From Bacillota bacterium (GTDB lineage Bacteria; Bacillota; Clostridia; Lachnospirales; Lachnospiraceae): a DNA stretch of 64,000 nt. Numbering within the stretch: position 1 is the stretch's first letter; every line of letters begins with the position of its first letter. Position numbers and translations under genes: made by a program. The notes beneath the pieces were generated by a model that did not search any database, was not told the origin of the DNA, and saw only the letters and a list, made by a program, of their open reading frames with translations. The stretch is from positions 1 through 64,000 of the forward strand of contig JAEZNB010000058.1 of assembly GCA_023441965.1 (NCBI GenBank), given 5' to 3'. Below, one piece after another: positions 16,504 to 25,258 of this stretch.

Positions 16504-17589
16504 TCAGATCTTTCTTCCGGTCAGCTCCACAGCCTGCAGCTGGGCCTTGACGGAGAGCTCTGCTGCCTTAAAGGCATGCTCCTGCGTCATGGCATTCTCG
16601 GTACGATTCATGCAGTCTAAAATCAGCTGGCCGAAATAAGGATATCCCACCTGACCGGTTACGTCAAAATAATATTCTCCCTTTTGATTGGCAAGGAAGA
16701 CATGGTTGCCCTCCTTCGAAGCACCAATGTTGATGTATTTTCTTAATTCGATATAGCCCTCTGTTCCCATGATGATGGTTCTTCCGTCTCCCCAGGAGCC
16801 GAGACCGTCAGGGGTGAACCAGTCAACCCGGAAGTAATTCGTCACTCCGTTGTCACCGACGATATTACAATCACCGAAGTCGTCCAGCTCAGGATAATTC
16901 GGATTGTTATAATTACCGATCTGGCTTCTTACGATGGTTCCGTCCTTAACCTTACCATAGAAGAGGAACTGTTCAATCTGATGGCTGCCGATATCACAGA
17001 GAATACCTCCGTAGTTCTCCTTGATGAAGAACCAATCCGGTCTGGAAGAAGCATTCAGCCGGTGAGGTCCGAGTCCGATGACCTGTATCACCTTACCGAT
17101 GGCACCCTCATCAATCAGATAACCGGCATAGATCGCACATTCCACATGCAGTCTTTCACTATAATAGACCATATACTTTTTACCGGTCACAGCCACCTTA
17201 TCCTTCGCCCTTTGAAGCTGTTCCAGAGTGGTCAGAGGAGCCTTATCGGTGAAATAATCCTTACCGGCATCCATCACACGCATGCCGAGGTCACAGCGCT
17301 TAGAGGTGACTGCAGCGCCGGCTACCAGCTGTACCTCCTTATCCTCCAGAATCTCTGCTTCGCTTCTGGCTACCTTGACTCCCGGAAATGCCTTGCAGAA
17401 ATTAGCCACCTTCACGGGATCGGGATCATATACCCATTTTAAATCTGCTCCCGCCTCGGTCAGACCATTGCACATCCCATAGATATGCCCGTGGTCCAGA
17501 GCTATCGCCGCAATCGCAAATTCACCCTTTTTTACCACCGGCTCCGGTTTTCCCTTCGGAGCATAATTCATTCCATCCATTTTACTCAT
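16504..17589 (-). CDS. Gfo/Idh/MocA family NAD(P)-dependent oxidoreductase
   Basis: The protein has 361 aa from the ATG at 17589 behind GGAGG; an in-frame TTG at 17604 overlaps that site. It has a nucleotide-binding N-domain (AIAAIALDHGHIYGMC), the family's catalytic-region segment as TDKAPLTTLEQL instead of the usual EKP, and a C-terminal beta-sheet domain with GGILCDIGSHQIEQF. The lack of the canonical EKP lysine pair suggests a divergent branch. Substrates of this family are sugars or inositols. It lies downstream of another family member and the rhamnose genes. Confidence 0.85.
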   Translation of the reverse strand: MSKMDGMNYAPKGKPEPVVKKGEFAIAAIALDHGHIYGMCNGLTEAGADLKWVYDPDPVKVANFCKAFPGVKVARSEAEILEDKEVQLVAGAAVTSKRCDLGMRVMDAGKDYFTDKAPLTTLEQLQRAKDKVAVTGKKYMVYYSERLHVECAIYAGYLIDEGAIGKVIQVIGLGPHRLNASSRPDWFFIKENYGGILCDIGSHQIEQFLFYGKVKDGTIVRSQIGNYNNPNYPELDDFGDCNIVGDNGVTNYFRVDWFTPDGLGSWGDGRTIIMGTEGYIELRKYINIGASKEGNHVFLANQKGEYYFDVTGQVGYPYFGQLILDCMNRTENAMTQEHAFKAAELSVKAQLQAVELTGRKI

Positions 17590-17660
17590 AGCGATTTCCT
17601 CCAATCACCGGTCCGATCGGTATACGATACCTGATGTCGGACCTTTATCCTATGTTATTG

Positions 17661-18839
17661 TCAGATATGCTCATAACGGTACTTGTAATTACTGCCTGTT
17701 GTTATGGTCTGATCTGTGAAGTTCTCAAGGAAGGTAGTCTTCTCATGGAAGTGCTTCACATGCTGCATGATACCCTCTGCCGTATACCAAGGATCCTCCT
17801 TCTGAATGGGAAGCTCCACTGTCTTTTCCTCAAAGCCTGATTTATAAATGGCTGTGATCAATTCAATCGTATCTCTTCCGCTCTCTCCGGTAATCAGCGG
17901 CTTCGTATTGTTCTCCAGAGCGGTCAGTACATCCTCTATCTCACCGGTATGGGCCTCATAGGAAAGCTCCGGCAGACTCTCATAATATGCGTTGATCTCC
18001 TGTTCCATAGCGGTGTTCTTCTCCGGGAAGCCGTTTGACTTAGATACGGAGGCAGTAACGTTCCAAGGAGCAGCGATTCTGGCCTTGGTCCCATGGAATT
18101 CAATCTTCTGATCCTCGCCGTGATGCAGCAGGGAGGCAGTTAGCCTGCCCATGGAGCCGTTCTCATATTTCAGTACTGTCACAGAGACATCCTCTACCTC
18201 AGAATTGTCATGGGCTACATTACCGAGCACTGCATTGACCTTCTTCGGTACTCCACCCATCATCCAGTTCAGCATATCAATATGATGTACCGCATGATTT
18301 AGGGTGCAGCCGCCGGATTCCTTCTCCCAGGTACCGCGCCACCAAAGATCATAATAGCTGTGTCCCCTCCACCAGAAGGAGTCTATATCTGCCCATACCA
18401 GATCACCGATCAGGCCTGAATCCAGTGTCTTCTTTAAGTTCATAATCTGAGTACGGAAACGGTTCTGTGCTACGATTCCTAAGAGCTTACCTGTCTCCTT
18501 GGAGGTGGCAAGCATAGCATCGCATTCCTCAAGGGAGGATGCCATGGGCTTCTCGCAGAGCACGTTCATTCCGGCCTTCATGCAATCGATACTGATGCTT
18601 GCATGAACATAAGGTGGTGTACAAATACTGACCAGATCAATATCTGCACGGTTCAGCATATCTGTATGAGAACTGTAAACGGTAGCCTCTGTTAAACCAT
18701 ATTCCTCTTTCTTCTTCTCTGCCTTCTCAGGATAGATATCCACCAAGGCAACGATCCGGCAACGTTCCGGAAAAGTCAGATAACCCTGGATGTGAAAAGC
18801 CGATATATTACCGGTTCCGACAATTGCAACATTGAGCAT
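17661..18839 (-). CDS. Gfo/Idh/MocA family NAD(P)-dependent oxidoreductase
   Basis: The protein has 392 aa. The ATG at 18839, six bases after GGAGGA, gives MLNVAIVGTGNISAFH, a clean Rossmann GxGxxx start; upstream in-frame codons lie before the SD. CEKPMASSLEEC carries the EKP motif, and GGCTLNHAVHHIDMLNWMMG is the catalytic His region. It probably oxidises or reduces a sugar or polyol. It is followed by two further paralogues in the same direction. Nearness to rhaBAD suggests a linked carbohydrate pathway, but the substrate cannot be read from the sequence. Confidence 0.88.
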   Translation of the reverse strand: MLNVAIVGTGNISAFHIQGYLTFPERCRIVALVDIYPEKAEKKKEEYGLTEATVYSSHTDMLNRADIDLVSICTPPYVHASISIDCMKAGMNVLCEKPMASSLEECDAMLATSKETGKLLGIVAQNRFRTQIMNLKKTLDSGLIGDLVWADIDSFWWRGHSYYDLWWRGTWEKESGGCTLNHAVHHIDMLNWMMGGVPKKVNAVLGNVAHDNSEVEDVSVTVLKYENGSMGRLTASLLHHGEDQKIEFHGTKARIAAPWNVTASVSKSNGFPEKNTAMEQEINAYYESLPELSYEAHTGEIEDVLTALENNTKPLITGESGRDTIELITAIYKSGFEEKTVELPIQKEDPWYTAEGIMQHVKHFHEKTTFLENFTDQTITTGSNYKYRYEHI

Positions 18840-18872
18840 ATTCATTCCTCCAATGATTGTGTGATTAAAATA

Positions 18873-18920
18873 ACTGCCTGAATCACTGTCCCCTGTAGTC
18901 AAACAGCTTATTCAGGCAGT
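18873..18920. terminator. Long inverted repeat between rhaD and the oxidoreductase genes
   Basis: An 11 bp perfect stem (18873-18883 with 18910-18920) encloses 26 nt. On the minus strand it is followed by TTATTTTAATC, so it can act as the rhaBAD terminator. It also lies about 25 bp upstream of the next gene's SD and could be an operator or leader structure. Confidence 0.5.
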
Positions 18921-19014
18921 CTTCTTGAGCCTAGGATACTATAACTAAAATTCAAAAACAACGTTTCGTAGTATTTTCCTATAAAATAACAAAGAAATCG
19001 TTGATTTCTACATG

Positions 19015-19842
19015 CTATTTTTCATACAAAAATTCTTCGGGCAGACTGACCCTGAAATCCTCTGCCAGCCTTCTGAAATCTTGGGGCATTATGGTCTGCA
19101 ATTTGTCCGGTCTGACCGACAATACCTTAATGAGGATCTCGGCTGCCTTCTCAACGGTATGGGCCAAACCGAAGGTGATATCATAATCCTCACCGGAGCA
19201 GAACATGCCATGATGCGCCCAGATAGCCACAGAGTATTTTCTCATCAGCTTACTGGTTTCCACCGCGATTGCTCTCCCTCCCGGGACCATCCAGCCTACA
19301 ACACCGACTCCCTCGGGAAATACAACCGGGCACTCCGTCGCCATCTCCCATAATTCCCTGGTGAATACCTGATCCGATAGGGGCAGGACAAAGGTCAGGG
19401 CAATGACATTGGCCGTATGACAATGGTAAATGACTCTGTGAGCTCCCTCGGTTACTTCCTTCTTCACCTCATGGTTCATCAGATGGGAGGGCAGCTCACT
19501 GGTTGGTCTGCCACCCTGTCTTAAGCCCCAGCAGATACGATAATTCTCTCCCTTGGCATCCAGTTCAACAATTGCGATATTGGCCTTTGGATCAAGGCAG
19601 ATATTGCGAAAGAATTTGCCTGAACCTGTTACCAAAAAGAACTCACCGGCAAGTCCGGGAACCGTGGTTCCGATCGGAGTCCAGGTACCATCCGTCCTCA
19701 GCTCCTCCTTCACCTGCTCGATCTCCTCCGGCTTGATCCGGTAGCTAAGATTACCACCGTTTCTTTCATGCCAGCCCTGTCGGAAGCCGTCATCGGCCAT
19801 CCTGATAAATCCTTTGACAAACTCTGTATCTAGTATCTTCAT
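19015..19842 (-). CDS. rhaD: L-rhamnulose-1-phosphate aldolase
   Basis: RhaD splits rhamnulose-1-phosphate into dihydroxyacetone phosphate and L-lactaldehyde. It is a zinc class II aldolase. The metal ligands His140, His142 (HCHTAN) and His211 (AHHGMF) and the catalytic Glu116 (SELPSH) sit within one residue of the E. coli enzyme's numbering, and the 275 aa length agrees. It follows rhaA by about 40 bp as the last gene of rhaB-rhaA-rhaD. Confidence 0.96.
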   Translation of the reverse strand: MKILDTEFVKGFIRMADDGFRQGWHERNGGNLSYRIKPEEIEQVKEELRTDGTWTPIGTTVPGLAGEFFLVTGSGKFFRNICLDPKANIAIVELDAKGENYRICWGLRQGGRPTSELPSHLMNHEVKKEVTEGAHRVIYHCHTANVIALTFVLPLSDQVFTRELWEMATECPVVFPEGVGVVGWMVPGGRAIAVETSKLMRKYSVAIWAHHGMFCSGEDYDITFGLAHTVEKAAEILIKVLSVRPDKLQTIMPQDFRRLAEDFRVSLPEEFLYEK

Positions 19843-19883
19843 AATTTTCTTCCTTATCCCTTTTATCGTTTATATTCTTCCTC

Positions 19884-21140
19884 TTATACTCTGTTACTTA
19901 ATACCTCACGCTCGTATTTCTTTACTTCCTCCAGCCAGTCCACCCTCTCCGGAACTCCGTTTCTCTGGCAGAAGTAATTCCAGACATCACCGAAGGGATA
20001 TAGCTTCAGCTCCTCCTGCCATACCAGCAGCTCGGTGAAGGCACCCTCCTCCTGCAGCCTCGCCAGCCGCTCATTGGGTAAGAGCAGGGCATATAGCAGG
20101 GCCTTCTGCAGATTCCTCATTCCCGTAACCCAGGCTGCGATACGGTTAATGCTGGCATCAAAGAAGTCCAAGGCCAGCAGGACTCGGTCCAAGGCCTTAT
20201 TTCTTACGATTTCCTTGGCAATTTCCTTCGTCTCATCATCCAGCAGGACAACATGATCACTGTCCCAACGGACCGGTCGGGTGACATGGAGGGCCAGTCT
20301 CTGATCAAACAGCAAAATCGAAGAGATCTTATCGGATACCAGCTCGGTCGGATGGTAGTGGCCATTATCCATCAGAGTGACCAGCCCTCGCTCTGTGGCA
20401 TATTTCAGACAGAATTCCGCTGAACCGACCGTATATGATTCCACTCCGATTCCGAAAACCTTGGATTCCAAAGTAACCAGGACCTTCTCCTTATCATAAT
20501 CTATGGACAGGATCTGATCCAGGGAGTCCTTAAATCTTGCTCTGGGGGAAAGACGGTCCGCCGGAATATCCTTATAGCCGTCCGGAATCCAGATATTCAT
20601 GACACAGGGGTTTCCGAGCTGATTTGCGATATATTCCGAGATCCGGATACAGGCCTTGCCATGCTCGATCCAGAAGGCCCGAATCTCTTCATCCGGGTGA
20701 GATAGGGTCAAGCCGTCTTCCGCCTTGGGATGAGAGAAAAAGGTGGGATTGAAGTCGATCCCCAGTCCCCTCTCCTTGGCATAGGTGATCCAGGGCTCAA
20801 AATGCTCGGGTAAGAGCTGATCCCTGTCAGCCCATTTTCCGTCTCCAAAGATCGCGTAACAGGCGTGCAGATTGATTTTATGCTTGCCCGGTATCAGGCG
20901 GAGGGCCATGTCCATATCCTGCATCAGTTCTTCCGGTGTCCGCGCTCCTCCGGGATAAGATCCCGTGGCCTGGATACCTCCGGATAAGGGTCCCTTCTGA
21001 TCAAAGCCCCTGACATCATCCCCCTGCCAGCAATGCATGGAAATCGGAAGCTTGATCAGCTTATGTAAGGCTTCTTCCGTATCAACGCCGATCCTGGCGT
21101 ATATTTCTTTCGCTGATTGATATCTTTGTTCTGTATTCAT
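19884..21140 (-). CDS. rhaA: L-rhamnose isomerase
   Basis: RhaA converts L-rhamnose to L-rhamnulose with a metal-dependent TIM barrel. The start ATG at 21140 (MNTEQRYQSAKEIYARIGVD) is six bases after GGAGG and gives 418 aa, the usual length. A longer in-frame extension to 21215 would run into rhaB and is rejected. Family segments include HCWQGDDVRGF, GNYP-like TGSYPGGAR, KINLHACYA and WIPDG. It lies between rhaB and rhaD. Confidence 0.97.
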   Translation of the reverse strand: MNTEQRYQSAKEIYARIGVDTEEALHKLIKLPISMHCWQGDDVRGFDQKGPLSGGIQATGSYPGGARTPEELMQDMDMALRLIPGKHKINLHACYAIFGDGKWADRDQLLPEHFEPWITYAKERGLGIDFNPTFFSHPKAEDGLTLSHPDEEIRAFWIEHGKACIRISEYIANQLGNPCVMNIWIPDGYKDIPADRLSPRARFKDSLDQILSIDYDKEKVLVTLESKVFGIGVESYTVGSAEFCLKYATERGLVTLMDNGHYHPTELVSDKISSILLFDQRLALHVTRPVRWDSDHVVLLDDETKEIAKEIVRNKALDRVLLALDFFDASINRIAAWVTGMRNLQKALLYALLLPNERLARLQEEGAFTELLVWQEELKLYPFGDVWNYFCQRNGVPERVDWLEEVKKYEREVLSNRV

Positions 21141-21162
21141 CATAATCCTCCGTTCTGTCCGG

Positions 21163-22584
21163 TTAGTCTGCTCTGTATCTTCCATACTCATATTCATGGA
21201 TATCAAAGGAAGCATAGATACAGCTCTTTGCTGCCTCCAGGGAAGGCAGCTCTCCCGCCGCCAGCAGCTGGGCGGTCAGATTGCCTATGGATGTGGCTTC
21301 CGTTGGGCCTGCACAGACCACCTTCCCTGTGGCCCTCGCAGTCAGCTCATTCAGATATACCGCATTCGAGCCTCCTCCGATGATATGAATCCGGGAATAG
21401 GTCCTGCCTGTCAGCTCCTCTATCTCTTTTACGGTCTGGGCATAGCTGTCTGCCAGGCTTTGGTAGATGCAGGCGGCTAACTCGCCTACTGACTCCGGCA
21501 GCCTCTGCCCGGTCTTCTTCAGATATGCCTTGATCTCTTCGGTCATGCTCTCCGGTGCCAGGAAGCAGGGATCATTGACCTGCACTCTGGAGGGAAACTC
21601 CTTACATGCCTCCGCCATATCGCAAAGCTCTCCATAGGAATAGGCACGGTTAAGCTCCTGCCGGACACTCTGGATCATCCACAATCCCATGATGTTCTTC
21701 AGGTATCGGAAGCGGCCCCCAAAACCTCCTTCATTCGTAAAGTTATGTATCAGACTCTCTCCGGAGCAGTCGGGCTCCTGCCTGCTGATCCCCATCAGGG
21801 ACCAGGTTCCCGAGCTAATGTAGATATGGTCATCCTCAAGAGAAGGTACCGCCATAACAGCGGCTCCGGTATCATGGGTAGGGGGCTGTACCACCTTACA
21901 CTGAAAACCGACCTCCTGCGCCAGCTCCTCTCTCAGGGTTCCGACAGTGGTCATCGGGTCAGCCAGGGGATGAAACATTTCCTTCTTAAACCCAAGTCTT
22001 CCGATCAGCTCCTCATCCCACTCCCTGTTTGCCGCCTTCACCAGCTGGGTAGTTGTGGCATTTGTATATTCTGAAAGCTTCCTGCCGGTAAGCAGAAAAT
22101 GAAAATAATCCGGCAGCATCAGAAAGTCCTCTGCCTGCTCCATCCATTCCGGATGGTAATGCCTGACTGCCATCAGCTGATTGATGGTGTTAAAAATCTG
22201 CTTCTGTATCCCGGTCCTGCCGTAAAGCTCCTCAAAGGGAATGCATTCCTCCACCAGTCTGTCCATGCCGTCAGTTCTATGGTCACGGTAACAGTAGCTG
22301 TCTCCGATCAGCCGATTGTCCCGGTCCAGGAGAACATAATCCACTCCCCAGGTATCAATCCCCATACTGGTGGGTATCCTGTTCGTTCTTGCACATTCCT
22401 TCATGCCAAACAGAATCTCACGGTACAATCGATCCAGGTCCCAGCATAAATGTCCCTTCCTTTTCACCGGTCCGTTCTCGAAACGGTAGATCTCCTCCAG
22501 CCTTAGTCTGCCATCCCGGATTGATCCCAGGATATGCCTTCCTCCGGAAGCACCGATATCTATCGCCAGATAATACTTTTCCAT
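21163..22584 (-). CDS. rhaB: Rhamnulokinase
   Basis: RhaB phosphorylates L-rhamnulose at O1 with ATP. It is a 473 aa FGGY-family sugar kinase: the N-terminal ATPase fold starts LAIDIGASGGRHILGSI, GIDTWGVDYVLLD is the first phosphate motif, ISSGTWSLMG lies mid-protein, and HIIGGGSNAVYLNELTA is the C-terminal adenosine motif. It is the first gene of the rha operon, with a clear promoter about 70 bp upstream. Confidence 0.96.
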   Translation of the reverse strand: MEKYYLAIDIGASGGRHILGSIRDGRLRLEEIYRFENGPVKRKGHLCWDLDRLYREILFGMKECARTNRIPTSMGIDTWGVDYVLLDRDNRLIGDSYCYRDHRTDGMDRLVEECIPFEELYGRTGIQKQIFNTINQLMAVRHYHPEWMEQAEDFLMLPDYFHFLLTGRKLSEYTNATTTQLVKAANREWDEELIGRLGFKKEMFHPLADPMTTVGTLREELAQEVGFQCKVVQPPTHDTGAAVMAVPSLEDDHIYISSGTWSLMGISRQEPDCSGESLIHNFTNEGGFGGRFRYLKNIMGLWMIQSVRQELNRAYSYGELCDMAEACKEFPSRVQVNDPCFLAPESMTEEIKAYLKKTGQRLPESVGELAACIYQSLADSYAQTVKEIEELTGRTYSRIHIIGGGSNAVYLNELTARATGKVVCAGPTEATSIGNLTAQLLAAGELPSLEAAKSCIYASFDIHEYEYGRYRAD

Positions 22585-22914
22585 CCAGATTTACCTCCAT
22601 CTCCCTCCGGGCATCCTGATCGCCTTATAGGAGTAATTCTCTGAAATCATTATAGCTTCTCATTTCGGGGAATACAAGAAGACTGCATGGAAATCCTATT
22701 GGAGAAAGGAAATTGAAAAATATAGTTTGATTTCGGGATGAGAGGTAAAAATAATACTATTTTGCTGTGACCAATCGGATCAAAGAAAAAGAGAACCTGC
22801 CCGGCAGGGTCTGTACTGACCTCCAACGTTAGAGTTTTGGGTCTAACAATTGGGCCGTAACAGTCACTGCCGAGAATGGCTCTCGTATGCTTTCTTCCTA
22901 TACTTGTCTCAAAT
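22585..22914. other. Intergenic region with several inverted repeats
   Basis: No convincing gene lies here. It holds the rhaB promoter (22649-22677) and three short inverted repeats between 22795 and 22860: a CCTGC/GCAGG pair followed on the minus strand by a T-rich tract (a possible terminator for the lipid kinase gene), GGTC/GACC, and GTTAGA/TCTAAC with an 8 nt loop. The pattern could be a mobile-element remnant, but nothing decides that. Confidence 0.5.
22649..22677 (-). promoter_or_regulatory. rhaB: rhaBAD promoter
   Basis: A -35 TTGTAT (22672-22677) and a -10 TATAAT (22649-22654), 17 bp apart, read toward rhaB. No regulator gene for rhamnose lies next to it. Confidence 0.7.
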
Positions 22915-23808
22915 TCAAACCAAAAGGCTGATTGCTCCCCGGATATTACTGATCCGAACCTCATTTCCGCCCGCATCATACTCACCGTCAATGGACCAGG
23001 GAAGCTGTTCCTCCATATAGAAGGTAACCTCGGAGGCTTTGATGAACTCTATCATTTTATCGGAATAATCCTTCCTTGTGATGGCTCTGATAATCCTGCT
23101 GATGTCCCGTGGCGTCTTGGGATTTTTGATCAGAATGATCTCAAAAAGCCCATCATTCAGATCCACCAGATTGGAATCCAGTTTCACCATACCACCGATG
23201 GAGATTGAATTGCTGACTGCACCGAATATGTAGTCATCTTCGTAAAGCTTATCTCCGACCATCAGCTTGATATGGTGGGGCCTGATATTGGGAATATCCT
23301 TCACACCCTCCAGCACATAAGCCAGATGTCCGATTGTATTCTTATAGGATTGCGGTGTAGTATAGGAGCTTCCGGTAAAGGCTCCAAAGGATGCAATATA
23401 ACTGAAGTACCTGCTTCCATTAAACAGCCCGATATCCAAGGACCGTTGTTTGCCGGTTATAATTGCTTTTACAGCAGTATTCACATTATAGGACAGCTTA
23501 AGGCTACTGGCAAAGTCATTGGTGGTGCCGGCAGGGATATAGCCCAAGGGCAGCTTCACATCGAGCTGCATCATACCGGAAACCACTTCATTCAGGGTTC
23601 CATCCCCTCCGCAGCAGACGACGATATCATACTCCGGGCCCTTTTCCAGAACAATGTTCGTAGCATGACCCTTGGAAAGGGTCTTTTGCAGAGTAACTTC
23701 ATATCCATGACTGCTGAATAAATCAACAGCACGATATAAGCCGGACTTCGAGTGGGTCTTTCCAGCTATGGGATTCATGATTAGTAATAGTTTCCTTCCA
23801 TCAGACAT
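22915..23808 (-). CDS. Diacylglycerol kinase family lipid kinase
   Basis: The protein has 297 aa from the ATG at 23808, eight bases after AAGGAG; a TTG at 23829 lies before that site. The ATP-binding motif CCGGDGTLNEVVSGM and IPAGTTNDFASSL are hallmarks of the YegS/BmrU/DagK family. Members phosphorylate diacylglycerol or related lipids at the inner membrane, for example to recycle the diacylglycerol left by lipoteichoic acid synthesis. Whether this one is the housekeeping DgkB is not certain. It stands alone, divergent from an MFS transporter. Confidence 0.9.
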   Translation of the reverse strand: MSDGRKLLLIMNPIAGKTHSKSGLYRAVDLFSSHGYEVTLQKTLSKGHATNIVLEKGPEYDIVVCCGGDGTLNEVVSGMMQLDVKLPLGYIPAGTTNDFASSLKLSYNVNTAVKAIITGKQRSLDIGLFNGSRYFSYIASFGAFTGSSYTTPQSYKNTIGHLAYVLEGVKDIPNIRPHHIKLMVGDKLYEDDYIFGAVSNSISIGGMVKLDSNLVDLNDGLFEIILIKNPKTPRDISRIIRAITRKDYSDKMIEFIKASEVTFYMEEQLPWSIDGEYDAGGNEVRISNIRGAISLLV

Positions 23809-23947
23809 CTGTCTGTCTCCTTTGTCCAACTCTTATGCTTATAGAATATAACATACTTCAATTTTTTTCAAGTATCATGGTAAAATGTAACATTGTTTTC
23901 GTCATTATATTCTTCCCAGAATCCTGTGATTTTACTAATGAATCAGG

Positions 23948-23976
23948 TTGTCGAAAATGAACAACTGTGATAAAAT
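23948..23976 (+). promoter_or_regulatory. Promoter of the MFS gene
   Basis: TTGTCG (23948-23953) and TAAAAT (23971-23976) with a 17 bp spacer lie 60 bp before the MFS start. Confidence 0.45.
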
Positions 23977-24035
23977 CCATTTCATGTGACATTACGGGGA
24001 TAAGACTGAAAAAAGAAAGGTAAGAACAATCCTAA

Positions 24036-25229
24036 ATGAAATCTACTTCCAGAGCTATCGGTTATAATCTGATATTGATCAATGCTTTTATATATATCGC
24101 TTCCTCCTTCTATGGACCCTTCCAGAGTGCGTATTTCTCCTCTCACGGAATGAGCTCGGTTCAAATCGGTGTACTGATGACAGTCTCCCCGATCGCCTCC
24201 ATCCTGATCCAGCCCTTATGGGCTATGGTCAGTGACCGAAGCGGCAAAAGAAAAGCCGTACTCTCCCTAGTGGTCTTGGGAAGCGGTCTGTCTCTGCTCA
24301 GCTTTTACCTGGGCTCTACCTTTCTGACCTATTTTATAGCTTCCATGCTTTTTGCAGTGTTTATCACCTCTATCGTCCCCTTAAGTGATGCGATCATCAT
24401 CCGGGAAGCCAATAAAATCAACTTTGATTTTGCGACGATACGAATGGGTGGAACCCTGGGCTTTTCGCTTACAGTGGTTCTGGCAGGAAGAATTCTGAAA
24501 GCATTTCCGGATGCTCTGTTCTTCATGGGCTTTATAGGTTATCTGTGCCTGCTGATTTTTGTTCTTCGGCTGAAGAAGGACCCGGTGAAGAGCAAGGAGC
24601 CAGCTGCACAGGTTGAAGAAGAAATGTCCCAAAAAAAGGCCAGGGGAATCTTATCCATCTTCCACACCAAGAGTATTCTCTTTGTTCTTGCCTTTGCCCT
24701 TATCAGTCAGCTGGGGCTTAGCTTCTATTGGAGCTTTTTAGGCGTCTACCTGCAGGACCTGGGCTATGGTCAGACCACCCTGGGCTGGGTGAACTGTATC
24801 TCGGCCTTAAGCGAGGTACCTACCCTGCTTTTCATTAACAGGCTGATCAGAAGGTTTGGGTCTATGAAGATCCTCTTTGCCTCCTGCATCATTCTGAGCA
24901 TCCGTATCTTCATGATTGCGACAGGAAGCCTGCCCATCATAATAATAGCGCAGCTGCTTCATGGTACCACCTATATGACCATGTACTTCAGCTGCGCCGT
25001 TTATATCAATGAACATGTCTGGCAGGGTAAGCAATCCCAAGGCCAGAGCTTTCTGGCTATCGTGCAGACCGGAATCGGAAGCATCATCGGCAATATTGCC
25101 GGAGGATTTCTGGTAAAGCAGCTCGGTATCAGCTCTGCCTATGCCTTTATGGCAAGTACCATCATTGCGATCGCTTGCACCATCGCTTTCCTGCAGCTTC
25201 TTTATCAGAAGAAGAAAAAGGCTTCGTAG
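24036..25229 (+). CDS. MFS transporter (MFS_1-like / sugar or nucleoside symporter type)
   Basis: The protein has 397 aa with 12 predicted membrane helices and a charged central loop (about 185-215). The inter-helix 2-3 motif is AMVSDRSGKRK, the MFS signature. The start MKSTSRAIGYNLILINAFIYIASSFYGPFQSAYF recalls MFS_1-like transporters related to LacY and nucleoside:proton symporters. The substrate cannot be told. The ribosome binding site is weak (AAAGG, about 15 bases away). It converges with prfC. Confidence 0.82.
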   Translation: MKSTSRAIGYNLILINAFIYIASSFYGPFQSAYFSSHGMSSVQIGVLMTVSPIASILIQPLWAMVSDRSGKRKAVLSLVVLGSGLSLLSFYLGSTFLTYFIASMLFAVFITSIVPLSDAIIIREANKINFDFATIRMGGTLGFSLTVVLAGRILKAFPDALFFMGFIGYLCLLIFVLRLKKDPVKSKEPAAQVEEEMSQKKARGILSIFHTKSILFVLAFALISQLGLSFYWSFLGVYLQDLGYGQTTLGWVNCISALSEVPTLLFINRLIRRFGSMKILFASCIILSIRIFMIATGSLPIIIIAQLLHGTTYMTMYFSCAVYINEHVWQGKQSQGQSFLAIVQTGIGSIIGNIAGGFLVKQLGISSAYAFMASTIIAIACTIAFLQLLYQKKKKAS

Positions 25230-25258
25230 GAGCTGTGGGGCCGGAATTCCTGCCTATT

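Noticed and set aside
22650..22991. 113-codon minus-strand frame downstream of the lipid kinase
   Set aside because: It overlaps the kinase 3' end and the rha promoter; no recognisable domain or ribosome binding site.
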